Positions 1 through 9,231 of a stretch of 64,000 nt of DNA are shown in pieces. The notes beneath the pieces were generated by a model. The model did no database searches and was not told the DNA's origin. It saw only the letters and a list, made by a program, of their open reading frames with translations. The DNA lies in assembly GCA_963828755.1 (NCBI GenBank), contig CAWHFY010000015.1:1-64000 (forward strand). The letters are read 5' to 3'. Source of the stretch: WHSW01 sp963828755. Lineage in GTDB: Bacteria > Actinomycetota > Thermoleophilia > Solirubrobacterales > 70-9. The translations under genes and the position numbers were made by a program. Positions within the stretch are counted from its first letter, which is position 1. Every line of letters starts with the position of its first letter.

Positions 1-28
1 GGACGGCCTGCGCCGGCTGCTGTCGTGA
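1..28 (+). CDS. C-terminal end of an upstream gene (partial)
   Basis: The first 28 bases stay open in one forward frame, read DGLRRLLS and end in TGA at 26-28. The next gene starts about 70 bases later on the same strand. Only eight residues are visible, so neither the function nor the reality of this gene can be judged from the window. Confidence 0.3.
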
Positions 29-98
29 CCGGCGCCAGGTGTGGGCATTCCACACCTGGGTGGCCGAGATCGCGCGTCGCGGCGGTCACCATTCGCAT

Positions 99-1502
99 AT
101 GAGGCGAATGATCGGGTTCCTGGCGGCGGCCGTTGGCGCTGTGGCGATTGCCGGCCCGCCGCCCCCCGCAGAGGCGGCGCAGGGGCCGAATCCGAGGGAG
201 GTCAAGGACATCCGCCCGGGCTCGGTCCGGTCGAAGCCGCGACGGATGGTCGAGTACCGCGGCGACGTCTACTTCGACGCCAACGACGGCGCCCACGGGA
301 CCGAGCTTTGGCGCACCGACGGAACCGCGCGCGGCACCGAGCTCGCCGCCGACATCGTCCCCGGCGCGGAATCCTCGTCGCCGATCGGACCGATCGTGAC
401 CGCCGGCGACCGGCTCTTCTTCTCCGCCGGGCCCAGCAGCGCGCGGAGCGTGTTCGCGAGCAATGGCACGCAGGCGGGCACGGCGCCGGTCCCCGGGACC
501 GAGGGCACCAACCCGTTCGCCTTCGTGCCCGCGCAGGGCCGCTTCTACTTCCGGGTTCCGATCGAGGACGGGCCGTACAGCGGCGCGTCCTCGGCGCTGT
601 GGACCGGGGACGGCACGCAGGCCGGAACGCACGAGATCCGCGCCCACCGCTTCAGCGAGTCCCAGGATTGCCCCGGGCTGGGCGCGTCGGCCGCCAACAG
701 CGTCACCGTCGTCGGCCCGCTGGCGTTCTTCTGCTCCTACGACGCCGAACATGGCGCCGAGCCGTGGCGCACCGACGGCACGGTCGCGGGCACGGGAATG
801 GTCGCCGACATCGTCCCGGGGCCGGGATCGTCGCAGTCCGGCTCGTTCACCCGGCTCGGGGACGAGGTCGTCTTCTTCGTCCGGCGAGACGGGCGGGCCG
901 AGTTGTGGCGAAGTGACGGCACCGAGGCGGGCACGGGCCTGGTGTCGGCGATCCCGGCGGACCAGCGGGTCGGCAGGCCGCTGGTCTCCGGCGGGCGGGT
1001 CTTCTTCTTCGCCACGACCAGCGACAGCACGCTGATCTGGAGCAGCGACGGCACGCCGTCCGGGACGACGGCGGTCGACGGGCTTCCGTTCTTCGCCGGC
1101 TCCGACGAGGCGGCGCCGGCCCCGGGGGGGACGGTCCTGTTCTCCGCGTATAGGCGGCGCACCGGCTCCGAGCTTTGGCGCACCGACGGCACCGGTCCGG
1201 GAACGCGGCTGGTCAAGGACATCGCCCCGGGCCACGGTCGGGACGGTTCCGGGCGCTCGTCCGAGCCGCAGCAGCTGACGACGGGCCGGGGCGAGGTCCT
1301 GTTCACGGCCGCGGTTGCCCGGCGGGGCCGGGAGTTGTGGCGAAGCGACGGGACCCGGGTGGGGACGACGCTCGTCGGCGAAGTTCGCCGCGGACGTCCG
1401 GGGGGCGACATCCATGAGATCACGCCGATCGGCGACAGGGTGTTCTTCGCCGCGACAACCCCCCGCCACGGCCAGGAGCTGTGGATCGCGCGGCGGCGCT
1501 AG
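99..1502 (+). CDS. Secreted ELWxxDGT-repeat protein
   Basis: Probably an exported beta-propeller-like repeat protein; no enzymatic role can be assigned. The ATG at 99 is preferred over one 60 bases upstream because it begins a clear signal peptide: Arg-Arg, a hydrophobic run, then AEAA near residue 27. The rest consists of about eight repeats of roughly 45-60 residues, each with the signature ELWRTDGT or a variant (ALWTGDGT, EPWRTDGT, LIWSSDGT, ELWRSDGT) followed by GT and often a VADIVPG-like segment. The last repeat ends ELWIARRR. This signature defines the ELWxxDGT/hyalin-like repeat family of extracellular bacterial proteins. It is convergent with dinB, and the two stop codons overlap by a few bases. 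Confidence 0.8.
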   Translation: MRRMIGFLAAAVGAVAIAGPPPPAEAAQGPNPREVKDIRPGSVRSKPRRMVEYRGDVYFDANDGAHGTELWRTDGTARGTELAADIVPGAESSSPIGPIVTAGDRLFFSAGPSSARSVFASNGTQAGTAPVPGTEGTNPFAFVPAQGRFYFRVPIEDGPYSGASSALWTGDGTQAGTHEIRAHRFSESQDCPGLGASAANSVTVVGPLAFFCSYDAEHGAEPWRTDGTVAGTGMVADIVPGPGSSQSGSFTRLGDEVVFFVRRDGRAELWRSDGTEAGTGLVSAIPADQRVGRPLVSGGRVFFFATTSDSTLIWSSDGTPSGTTAVDGLPFFAGSDEAAPAPGGTVLFSAYRRRTGSELWRTDGTGPGTRLVKDIAPGHGRDGSGRSSEPQQLTTGRGEVLFTAAVARRGRELWRSDGTRVGTTLVGEVRRGRPGGDIHEITPIGDRVFFAATTPRHGQELWIARRR

Positions 1503-2707
1503 TCACGGTCGCCTGGCCGAACCCACGGCGCGAGCTCGGGGGAGGCGCGCAACAGCGCTCCGCGGGTGATCGCGTTGTTGCCGTAGCGATCGCGCAGCTC
1601 GTCGAGCGCGGTCTCGAGGCGGGCGGTCTCCCGGTGGCCGAGTGGCAGCTCGAGCTGCTCCCCGGCGCCGCGCCGCTCGAGGTTCGTGACCGCGATCCCG
1701 ATCAGGGTGAGGCCGCGGCGGCGGATTGTCGGCGTCGCCTCGGCGAGCAGGCCGCGCGCCGCCAGCAACACCGAAGGGGCCGAGGCGGTGGCGTAGGCGA
1801 GCGTTCGCGAGCGCGTCGCCCGCTTGTAGTCGGCGAATCGCAGCCGCAGGATCACGGTGCGCCCGGCGCGGCCGGCCGAGCGCATCCGCCGGGTGACGCG
1901 GTCGACCAGGGCGATCAGGGTCGCGTCGATCTCAGCGGCGCCGCGGCGCCGGCGTCCGAGCGCCGACTGCGACCCGAAGGACCGCCGCGAGCGTCCGGCC
2001 CGCACCCGGCGCGGGTCGCGGTTGTGAGCGACCGCGTGGAGGTGGCGTCCGGCGTGGACGCCGACCGCGTCGACCAACACCCCGACCGGCGCCTCGGCGA
2101 GTTGGCCGACCGTCGCGATCCCGAGCGGCTCGAGCTTCGCCGCGGTCGAAGCGCCGACACCCCAGAGGCTGCCGACCGGGAGCGGGTCGAGGAACTCGCG
2201 CTCGCGGTCCGGCGCGACCACGAGCAGGCCATCCGGCTTCGCGGCGCGGCTGGCCATCTTCGCGAGCACCTTCGTTCGCGCGATCCCGACCGTGACCGCG
2301 AGCCCGACCCGCTCGCGCGCCGCGCGGCGCAGGCGCCTCGCGATCTCGACCGGCGTCCCGCAGACGTGCTCGAGCCCGCCGACGTCGAGGAAGGCCTCCT
2401 CGAGCGAGAGCCCCTCGACCGCGGGCGCCGTCTCGCGAAACAGCTCGAAGAGCTGCTCGCTGGCCTTCGTGTAGGCGCTGAAGCGAGGCGAGACAGCGAC
2501 CAGGTCCGGGCACAGGCGCCGCGCCTGGGCGCCTCCCATGGCGCCGCGGACGCCGTAGCGCCGCGCCTCGTAGCTGGCCGCCATAACCACCCCCTGGCCG
2601 ACGACGACCGGCCTGCCGCGCAACCGCGGGTCGTCGCGCTGCTCGACCGAGGCAAAGAACGCGTCGGCGTCGGCATGCAGGATCGACGCAACCGCCGTCA
2701 CGAACAT
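1499..2707 (-). CDS. dinB: DNA polymerase IV (Y-family, DinB)
   Basis: Error-prone translesion polymerase of the SOS response. The N-terminal palm motif ILHADADAFFASVEQ is at residues 9-23, with Asp13 as the expected metal ligand. The second catalytic motif reads SLEEAFLD at 101-108, where most relatives have S-x-D-E-A, so one ligand position is Glu instead of Asp. HhH and little-finger regions follow, and the length of about 400 residues is normal. The first ATG (2707-2705) lies inside a perfect LexA box, so translation may instead begin at the GTG two codons later (2701), giving VTAVASILHAD. The gene follows dacB on the same strand after a gap of about 48 bp that contains the box, which suggests its own LexA-controlled promoter. 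Confidence 0.93.
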   Translation of the reverse strand: MFVTAVASILHADADAFFASVEQRDDPRLRGRPVVVGQGVVMAASYEARRYGVRGAMGGAQARRLCPDLVAVSPRFSAYTKASEQLFELFRETAPAVEGLSLEEAFLDVGGLEHVCGTPVEIARRLRRAARERVGLAVTVGIARTKVLAKMASRAAKPDGLLVVAPDREREFLDPLPVGSLWGVGASTAAKLEPLGIATVGQLAEAPVGVLVDAVGVHAGRHLHAVAHNRDPRRVRAGRSRRSFGSQSALGRRRRGAAEIDATLIALVDRVTRRMRSAGRAGRTVILRLRFADYKRATRSRTLAYATASAPSVLLAARGLLAEATPTIRRRGLTLIGIAVTNLERRGAGEQLELPLGHRETARLETALDELRDRYGNNAITRGALLRASPELAPWVRPGDRD

Positions 2708-2714
2708 ATGTTCG
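2701..2714. promoter_or_regulatory. LexA (SOS) box upstream of dinB
   Basis: CGAACATATGTTCG is a perfect 14-bp palindrome. It matches the Bacillus/actinobacterial LexA consensus CGAAC-N4-GTTCG. It lies at the 5' end of dinB, a typical SOS gene, and covers the first possible ATG. LexA binding here would block RNA polymerase at or near the start site. Confidence 0.88.
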
Positions 2715-2755
2715 CATAGGTGTCCAGCGACGCGCTGGAACCTGGGCGGCCGCCG

Positions 2756-4051
2756 CTAGGGGTTGTAGCGGGCGATCGCCGCGGCGACGCGGTCCTGAGC
2801 GACCCGCGCGGCGTTCACGTCGACGCCGTTGTTGAGCACCGAGAAGGCGATCGTGTGCCCGCCGGCGTGGCAGTAGCCGGAGAGCGCCGAGACGCCGTCG
2901 AGGGTGCCCGTCTTGGTCGCGCAGTTGCCCTCGGCCGCGGTGCCGCGCATGCGGTCCGCGACCGTGCCCTCGCGCCCGGCGATCGGCAGCGAGCTCTCGA
3001 ACGCGGGGCCGTTGGTGCGGTCGCGGTACATCGCCGCGAGCAGCTTGACGACCTCCTGCGGCGACACCGAGTTGCGGCGCGAGAGCCCGGAGCCGTCGAC
3101 CGCCTGGATGGAGGTCCCGACCGACTTGGCGAACCGCTCCACGTCGGCGGCGCCCGCGAGCCGGGTGCCGCGCGAGCCGTCCTCGGCGGCGAGCCGGCGC
3201 AGCAGCATCTCGGCGAAGAAGTTGTTCGAGGGCACGTTGGTCTCCTCGATCAGGGTCGCGACGCTCGGCGAGGCGACCGAGGCGAGCGGCTTGCGGTTGA
3301 GGGCGGAGTCGGGGAGGTTCGTGTGGCCGACTCGCCCGGCGACCTGGACGCCGCGCTTTCGCAGCGCCTTCTTCATCGCCCGCGCCGCGACCAACTCGGG
3401 GTCGTGGGCGTAGCCGCCGCCGTCGTAGCCGTCGTTGAACGAGAGCCCCGAGAGCGGGCTCAGGTCGGGCCCCGCGGCGCGCTTGCGGTCGAAGATCGAG
3501 TCGTCGGCGAGCACCCGGCCGGTGACCCGCTTCACGCCGGCGCGGGCCACGTCACGGGCGAGGTCGGCCACCCGGGTGACCGGCTGGTCGGCGGCGCGGG
3601 CGAAGCGTGCGGTCCCGAAGGCCGGGTCGCCGTCGCCGACCACGACGAGGTCGCCGTCCAGGGTCGAGCGCGATTGCCCGGACAGCTCGCCGCGGGCGTA
3701 GGCGCGGGTCTGCAGATGCGCGTCGGGGCCGAGCTCGGCGAGGAAGGCGGCGGTCGTGAACAGCTTCTCGTTCGAGGCCGGCACCCGGCGGCGATCGGCG
3801 TCGTTGCCGTACAGCGACCCGTCCCCGTTCGCGTCGAGGTCGAGCACGAAGGCACCGCTGGCGCCGCCGGCGCTGCGCATCGCGTCGGCAAGCTCACCAC
3901 GCAGCTCCGACCGGCTCAGGCCGCGCTTCGAGGCGAGCTCGGTCCCGGCCTTGGCGACGGGCGTCGCGCCGCCGTCGGCGGCGGCGGCCGGCGGCGCGAT
4001 GGCTCCCCCGAGGGCCAAAAGGAGGCAGATGAGGTGGCGTGGTCGGGTCAT
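2756..4051 (-). CDS. dacB: D-alanyl-D-alanine carboxypeptidase/endopeptidase (PBP4, family S13)
   Basis: Low-molecular-mass penicillin-binding protein that trims or cleaves peptidoglycan peptide cross-links outside the membrane. The start at 4051 opens a signal peptide (MTRPRHLICLLLALGG, then AAAA near residue 24). The three active-site motifs are present: SNEK at residues 93-96 (nucleophile Ser93), SGLSRRN as the second motif, and KTG at 380-382. The 431-residue length fits the S13 family. It is transcribed divergently from the patatin gene across a gap of about 65 bp and lies upstream of dinB. Confidence 0.9.
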   Translation of the reverse strand: MTRPRHLICLLLALGGAIAPPAAAADGGATPVAKAGTELASKRGLSRSELRGELADAMRSAGGASGAFVLDLDANGDGSLYGNDADRRRVPASNEKLFTTAAFLAELGPDAHLQTRAYARGELSGQSRSTLDGDLVVVGDGDPAFGTARFARAADQPVTRVADLARDVARAGVKRVTGRVLADDSIFDRKRAAGPDLSPLSGLSFNDGYDGGGYAHDPELVAARAMKKALRKRGVQVAGRVGHTNLPDSALNRKPLASVASPSVATLIEETNVPSNNFFAEMLLRRLAAEDGSRGTRLAGAADVERFAKSVGTSIQAVDGSGLSRRNSVSPQEVVKLLAAMYRDRTNGPAFESSLPIAGREGTVADRMRGTAAEGNCATKTGTLDGVSALSGYCHAGGHTIAFSVLNNGVDVNAARVAQDRVAAAIARYNP

Positions 4052-4110
4052 CCCGGGGCTCAATTCAAGCGTGGGTGCGGCGACATTCGCGCCGCGGGTG
4101 GAATAATCCC

Positions 4111-4128
4111 CTTTGCCCATGGGCAAAG
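4111..4128. promoter_or_regulatory. Perfect 18-bp palindrome over the patatin start codon
   Basis: CTTTGCCCATGGGCAAAG is identical to its reverse complement, with the ATG of the patatin gene (4119) at its centre. It also lies in the short divergent region shared with dacB. It could be an operator for an unidentified dimeric regulator or an RNA structure that masks the start codon. No known regulator consensus is recognised. Confidence 0.45.
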
Positions 4129-5417
4129 TCGTCGATATCGAGTCCGCAGCCGAGCCAAAGGGCGCGCGCCGCGGACGCGTTCGCAAGCGTCCGTCGAAGA
4201 CCGCGCTCGTGCTCGGCGGCGGCGGGTTCACCGGGGGCGTGTACGAGATCGGCGCGCTGCGAGCGCTCGACCTGCTGGCGACCAACTCGACCGTCAACGA
4301 GTTCGACGTGTACGTCGGGACGAGCGCCGGCTCGTTCGTCTCCAGCCTCGTGGCCAACGGGGTCACTCCGGAGGAGATGATGCGGGTCCTCAACCGCGAT
4401 CTGCCGTCGCCGATCCGCGACATCGACCTCTCGACGCTCCTGTCGCCGAACTACACCGGCTTCCTCCGTGGCTCGCTCGTCTTCCCGTTCAAGCTCGTCT
4501 CGGTCCTGCGCGAAACGCTCGGACAGCTCGGCGAGATCTCGGCCGTCGACGTGGTCATGGGCCTGGCGGCGGCGCTGCCCAACGGCGTCTACTCGGGTCG
4601 CGGGATCGAGCGCTACGTCGAGGAGGTGCTCTCCGACCCCGACCGCACCAACGACTTCCGGCTGCTCGACCGCGAGCTCTACCTGACCGCCACCGACCTC
4701 GACACGACCGAGCGCGTGATCCTCGGCGAGGGCGAGTGGTCGGAGGTGCCGATCTCGACCGCGGTCGCCGCCTCGGGGGCGCTGCCCGGCATCTACGAGC
4801 CGGTCGAGATCGCCGGTCGCGAGTTCATCGACGGCGGGATCCTGTCGACCACCAACGTCGACGTCGCGATCGAGCGCGGTGCGAAGTTCGTCGTCGTGAT
4901 CAACCCGCTCGTCCCGTACGTCAACGACTTCCAGAAGAACATCCCGACGGTCACCGGGTCGCGGGTCCGGCGCGTCTCCGACATGGGGATCGGGGCGATC
5001 CTCAACCAGACCTTCCGGCTGCTCTCCCACGATCGCCTCCACCGCGCGGTCGAGATCTGGGAGGAGCGCTACCCAGGCGTCGACATCATCCTGATCGAGC
5101 CCGAGCTCGACGACGAGCTGATGTTCGGGACCTCGATCCTCGACTACCGCGCGCGCCTGCAGATCGCCAAGCACGGGTTCGAGTCCGTGACCCTGAAGCT
5201 CGCCCGCGATTACGACCGCTACAAGGCGATCGCCGAGCGTCACGGGATCGAGATCTCGGCGCGGCGGGTTCGCCACGTCCTCGAGCAGGTCGACCGCGAG
5301 CGCGAGAAGCTCTCCGCCTGGCGCCGGGTGCTCGAGCAGACGACCTCGGCGCTGCTGCGCAACTCGCCCCAGTCCGCGCCCGAGGCGGCGGCCGGCGAGG
5401 ACGCAGCTGACGCTTAG
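4119..5417 (+). CDS. Patatin-like phospholipase
   Basis: Predicted cytoplasmic or peripheral lipid acyl hydrolase with a Ser-Asp dyad. The glycine-rich oxyanion loop (LVLGGGGFTGG, about residues 30-40) is followed by the nucleophile elbow GTSAG (Ser69). The catalytic Asp lies in FIDGGIL, near residue 235. The basic N-terminus (RRGRVRKRPSK) has no signal peptide. The ATG at 4119 is favoured over the in-frame TTG two codons upstream. Its 3' end overlaps the convergent sulfatase gene by 4 bp. Substrate is unknown; the family includes phospholipases and esterases. Confidence 0.88.
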   Translation: MGKVVDIESAAEPKGARRGRVRKRPSKTALVLGGGGFTGGVYEIGALRALDLLATNSTVNEFDVYVGTSAGSFVSSLVANGVTPEEMMRVLNRDLPSPIRDIDLSTLLSPNYTGFLRGSLVFPFKLVSVLRETLGQLGEISAVDVVMGLAAALPNGVYSGRGIERYVEEVLSDPDRTNDFRLLDRELYLTATDLDTTERVILGEGEWSEVPISTAVAASGALPGIYEPVEIAGREFIDGGILSTTNVDVAIERGAKFVVVINPLVPYVNDFQKNIPTVTGSRVRRVSDMGIGAILNQTFRLLSHDRLHRAVEIWEERYPGVDIILIEPELDDELMFGTSILDYRARLQIAKHGFESVTLKLARDYDRYKAIAERHGIEISARRVRHVLEQVDREREKLSAWRRVLEQTTSALLRNSPQSAPEAAAGEDAADA

Positions 5418-7192
5418 CGGCAGAGCCGCACCTGCTTCTGGAAGGTCAGCTCGCGGCCGTCGATGAACTCGGCGGAGGCGCGGATCGTCGCCTTGCGCCT
5501 GTCTCGCAGGAGCCGCGGCCGGATCCGCTTCTCGAACGGCGCGGAGTTGTCGTGCCCGCTGGGCTTCGAGCCGACAGCGAACCGCGCGACAGCCACGTTT
5601 CGCTTGCCCGCCCCCTGAAGCTTGATCACGACCTTGCGTGGATCGCGACACGAATGGCCGTTCTCGATCCGGATGTGCCGCGGCAAGTTCATCTCCAGCG
5701 CCGGCTTTGACCGGCAGCTCTCGCCCGCGCAGCTGCGCAGGGTCGCCAGCCGCGCGGCGAGCGCCGCCTCGACGGCGTCGTAGGCGGGGTTTGCCGCCTG
5801 GTTCTGAACCTCGTAGGGGTCGGTCTCGAGGTCGTAGAGCTCGACCTCGCCGCTCAGGTTCTCGACGTAGATGTAGCGGTTGGTGTGCACCGCGGCGAAG
5901 GTGCCGCTCTGCGGGGCGCCGTCATCGTCGTCGTCGACGACGTCCCCCTTCTCGATCAGCAGCTCGCGGCCGTGCAGGCGGCCGGGATGAGCGGCGAACG
6001 GAAGCAGCGAGCGCCCGTCCTCGGGCAGCCCGGCGGTCGCGCCCGCGGCGTCGACGATGGTCGGCGCGAGGTCGGCGTTGATCGACGTGTCGCCGACGGT
6101 GACGTCGGCGGGAACCTCGGGCCCGCGGATCACCAGCGGGACCCGGATCGCCTCCTCGTAGACGCGGTTCTTGCCCGACTGGACCCGATGCTCGCCGTGG
6201 AAGAAGCCGTTGTCGGAGGTGAACACGATCAGCGTGTCGCCGAGCTCGCCGCTGGCGCTGAGCGCGTCGATGATCCGCCTGACGCCGTCGTCGACCGAGA
6301 GCAGCGACTCGATCCGGCAGCGGTATTTGCGCTGGATGGTCGTGATGTCGGGCTCGGTGATCGAGGGCATCGCCTGGATCGCCGCAGGCTTGTCCGAGAC
6401 GTCGGCCTCGTTGAAGTTCGGGGGCGTCGGCAGCGGCTCGGAGTCGAAGGCGGTGGCGTGGCGCGGCGCCGGCTTCGCGGTCGCGCCGCAGTTGGTCGGC
6501 GGGTTCGGGTTCGGGTTCGGGCCGCCGGAGTGCGGCGCCGTGTACATGACGCCCATGAAGAACGGGCCGCCCGGCGCGTTGCGGTTGATCGCGTCGACGG
6601 CGAGGTTCGAGAACACGTCCTGCTTGAAGTCGGTCTCGGCGGTGCCGTACGGGACCAAAGAGCCGTTCTGGTTCAGCTGATAGTCATAGACGGACTGCGT
6701 GCTGCCGCCCTGGGCCGCGTACCACTCGTTCCAGCCGGGCGGCACGTAGGTCGGATCGCTGGTCCCGGTGCCGTAGCCGTTCAGGTACTTGCCGATGTGG
6801 ATCGTGTGGTAGCCGGCCTGCTGCAGCCACAGCGGCAGGGTGTTCGAGTCGTTGAACTTCGTGAAGCCGCCGTCGGGCGCGCTGTTGCCGAGCACGCCGT
6901 GGTTGTGTGCGTACTGGCCCGTGTAGAAGGTGCTGCGCGACGGGCAGCACAGCGGCCAGTTGGTGAAGTTGTTGGCGAACGTCGCCCCCTTCGCGGCCAG
7001 CTCGGACTCGACCGTGGGCATCATCGACAGTGACGCCGCCGTCTGGTCGTCGGTCATCACCACGACCACGTTGGGCTGCGTCTGCCCCGGGTCGGCGCCC
7101 TGAGCGGGCGCCCCGGTGCCGGCGATCGCCACCACGGCGGCGACACCGACGGCCACTACCCCCGCGTAGCGAACAGCTCCCATCGCCCCCAT
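5414..7192 (-). CDS. Secreted sulfatase
   Basis: Formylglycine-dependent arylsulfatase/glucosamine-6-sulfatase-type hydrolase. The N-terminus has a signal peptide (hydrophobic stretch at about residues 10-26, then AQGAD). The metal-binding start motif TDDQ is at 47-50 and the FGly motif CCPSR at 82-86; the first Cys would be oxidised by a formylglycine-generating enzyme, which is not encoded in this window. Later blocks include HIGKYLNGYG and SDNGFFHGEH. The 592 residues include a C-terminal domain of about 120 residues beyond the usual core. Two further relatives lie at 39.8-43.2 kb. The start could also be three codons downstream (7183). Confidence 0.88.
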   Translation of the reverse strand: MGAMGAVRYAGVVAVGVAAVVAIAGTGAPAQGADPGQTQPNVVVVMTDDQTAASLSMMPTVESELAAKGATFANNFTNWPLCCPSRSTFYTGQYAHNHGVLGNSAPDGGFTKFNDSNTLPLWLQQAGYHTIHIGKYLNGYGTGTSDPTYVPPGWNEWYAAQGGSTQSVYDYQLNQNGSLVPYGTAETDFKQDVFSNLAVDAINRNAPGGPFFMGVMYTAPHSGGPNPNPNPPTNCGATAKPAPRHATAFDSEPLPTPPNFNEADVSDKPAAIQAMPSITEPDITTIQRKYRCRIESLLSVDDGVRRIIDALSASGELGDTLIVFTSDNGFFHGEHRVQSGKNRVYEEAIRVPLVIRGPEVPADVTVGDTSINADLAPTIVDAAGATAGLPEDGRSLLPFAAHPGRLHGRELLIEKGDVVDDDDDGAPQSGTFAAVHTNRYIYVENLSGEVELYDLETDPYEVQNQAANPAYDAVEAALAARLATLRSCAGESCRSKPALEMNLPRHIRIENGHSCRDPRKVVIKLQGAGKRNVAVARFAVGSKPSGHDNSAPFEKRIRPRLLRDRRKATIRASAEFIDGRELTFQKQVRLCR

Positions 7193-7281
7193 AAACCCAC
7201 ACCCGCCAAAGAAGTCGCGGCGGGGAGAGCGCCTACCCCGGGGGTGGCGCGAGCCGCGCGCCCCACCCGCCGACTTTCATC

Positions 7282-7304
7282 TCAACCACCTGTGAGGTGG
7301 TTGA
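7282..7304. terminator. Hairpin at the fadD stop codon
   Basis: TCAACCACCT (7282-7291) and AGGTGGTTGA (7295-7304) form a perfect 10-bp stem with a 3-nt loop. The fadD stop codon is the edge of the hairpin, so the last residues of the protein (NHLTGG) are encoded by the stem. It probably ends transcription of fadD, although no long U-tract follows. Confidence 0.5.
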
Positions 7305-9149
7305 AGTGAATCTCGGCGCAAGGAGAGTGCTCAGCCGCCGCGTAGAGAGCTTCGATCCGCTCCGCGTACTTGTCCGCCACGACGTTGCGCTTCACCTTCA
7401 TCGAAGGCGTGAGCTCGCCACCCTCCTGCGAGAAGTCCACCGGCAGGATCTCGATCTTCTTCACCTGCTCGACCCGGGCGAACTTCTGGTTGATCTTCTC
7501 CACATGGGCCTCGATCGACTCGCGGATGTCGACGTTGGCGGCGATCGCTTCGGGGTCCTGCGGCAGGCCGCGGTCGCGGGCGAAGGCGACGGCCTCCTCC
7601 GGGTCGAGGGTGACCACCGCGACCAGGTACGGGCGTCGGTCGCCGATCACGACGCACTGCGAGACCAGCGGGTGCTGCTTGATCTCGCCCTCGAGGTTGG
7701 CGGGGGTGATGTTCTTGCCGCCCGCGGTGATGATGATGTCCTTCTTGCGGCCGGTGATCTTCAGGTAGCCGTCGGCGTCGTACTCGCCGAGGTCGCCGGT
7801 GTGCAGCCAGCCGTCGACCAGCGTCTCGGCGGTCGCCTCCGGGTTCTTGTAGTAGCCCTGGAAGACGTTGGGTCCCTTGACCAGGATCTCGCCGTCGTCG
7901 GCGATCTTCACCTCGGTACCGGGGAACGGCTTGCCGATCGTCCCGAACTTGAAGTCCTCCGGGGTGGCGATCGTCGCCGCGGTCGAGGTCTCGGTCATCC
8001 CCCAGCCCTCGAGGATGAGGACCCCGGCGGCGTCGAAGAACTCGCAGGATCTCGGGGTTGATCGGCGCCGCGCCGGTGACGGCGAGCTTCAGGTTGCCGC
8101 CGAACAGCGCCCGGATCTTCGACAGCACCTGCTTGTCGGCGATCGAGTGCTGCAAGGCGAGCAGCGGGCCGGGGCGCTTGCCCTCGCGCTCGAGCTTGCG
8201 GACCTTCTTGCCGATCCCGATCGCCCAGTCGAAGACGGTCTTCTTGAGCCCGCCCTCCTTGTCGACCGCCGCCGTCGCCGCGGTGTAGATCTTCTCGAAG
8301 ATCCGCGGCACCGACGGGAAGTAGGTCGGCTTCACCTCGGAGAGGTTGGGGAGGATCTTGAGCGGGTCGCGCTCCCAGTAGGCGAGCGTCGCCCCGAGGT
8401 CGAAGGTGCCGAACTGGATCAGCAGCGCGAACGAGTGCGCGAGCGGCAGAAACAGGTAGGTGACCTCGTCGGAGCCGAGCACGCTGACCTCGTGAACCAT
8501 CGTCGAGCATCGAGCGGTAGTTGCCGTGCGAGATCACGCAGCCCTTGGGTGGGCCGGTGGTTCCCGACGTGTAGATGAACGTGCAGATGTCGTCGGGGCC
8601 GACCGAGTTGTAGCGCTGCTCCCAATCGGCGTCGGTGCCCGAGGCGCCGCGCTCGGCGAGCGCGTCGAGCGAGATCGCGTCGCCGGACTTGCCGTTCATG
8701 AGGATCACGTGCTCGAGCTTCGGGCACTGATCGCGGACCCGGCGAATCTTCTCGAGCTGCTCGTCGTCCTCGACCACCACCGCGACGGCGTCGGAGTTCT
8801 CGAGCACGTACTGGCACTCCTCCGGCGAGTTCGTCTGGTAGATCGGGACGACCGTGGCGCCGGCCGAGAGCGCGGCGAAGTCGAAGTAGGTCCACTCGGG
8901 CCGCGTGTTCGAGAGGATCGCGACCTTGTCGCCCTTCTCGATCCCCAGGTCCATCAGCCCGAGCGAGAGCTTGCGGACGATCTCGCCGACCTCGGCGTAG
9001 GTCTTCGAGACCCAGACGCCCGAGTCATCCTTGTAGACGACGGCCCGCTTGGCGCCGTGCTTGCGCACGGCGGCGGGGAACAGGTCGGCGAGCGTCTTGG
9101 CGCCGGTCGCCGCCTCGGTCGCGGTTCGCTCGACCGTGGCCGATTCCAT
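7282..9149 (-). CDS. fadD: Long-chain fatty acid--CoA ligase (FadD15-like), two frame breaks
   Basis: AMP-forming acyl-CoA synthetase that activates long-chain fatty acids for beta-oxidation or lipid synthesis. The product reads through three frames. The N-terminal part runs to the P-loop-like motif YTSGTTGPPKG. The middle part includes LPLAHSFA and VTGAAPINPEIL. The C-terminal part has GWGMTETSTA, the TGDLG motif and the GRKKDIII hinge. Removing one extra base near 8501 (GAC-g-ATGGTT) and one near 8041 (CGA-g-TTCTTC) restores a single product of about 620 residues, normal for FadD15-type enzymes. All catalytic motifs survive, so sequence error is more likely than a true pseudogene. The last residues run into a hairpin. 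Confidence 0.85.
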
Positions 9150-9231
9150 TCAGTTCCTCTCCCTCAGTCGTCGCAGTTGCCAGGGCGCAAGGCGCCCCGG
9201 TCGGAAAGCTACCTGAGGGTGGAGGTCGCGG

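Noticed and set aside
1481..5410. Long forward open frames at 1481-2719 and 2720-5410
   Set aside because: They lie antisense to dinB and dacB or out of frame with the patatin gene, are dominated by Arg, Gly, Ala and Asp, and carry no motif.
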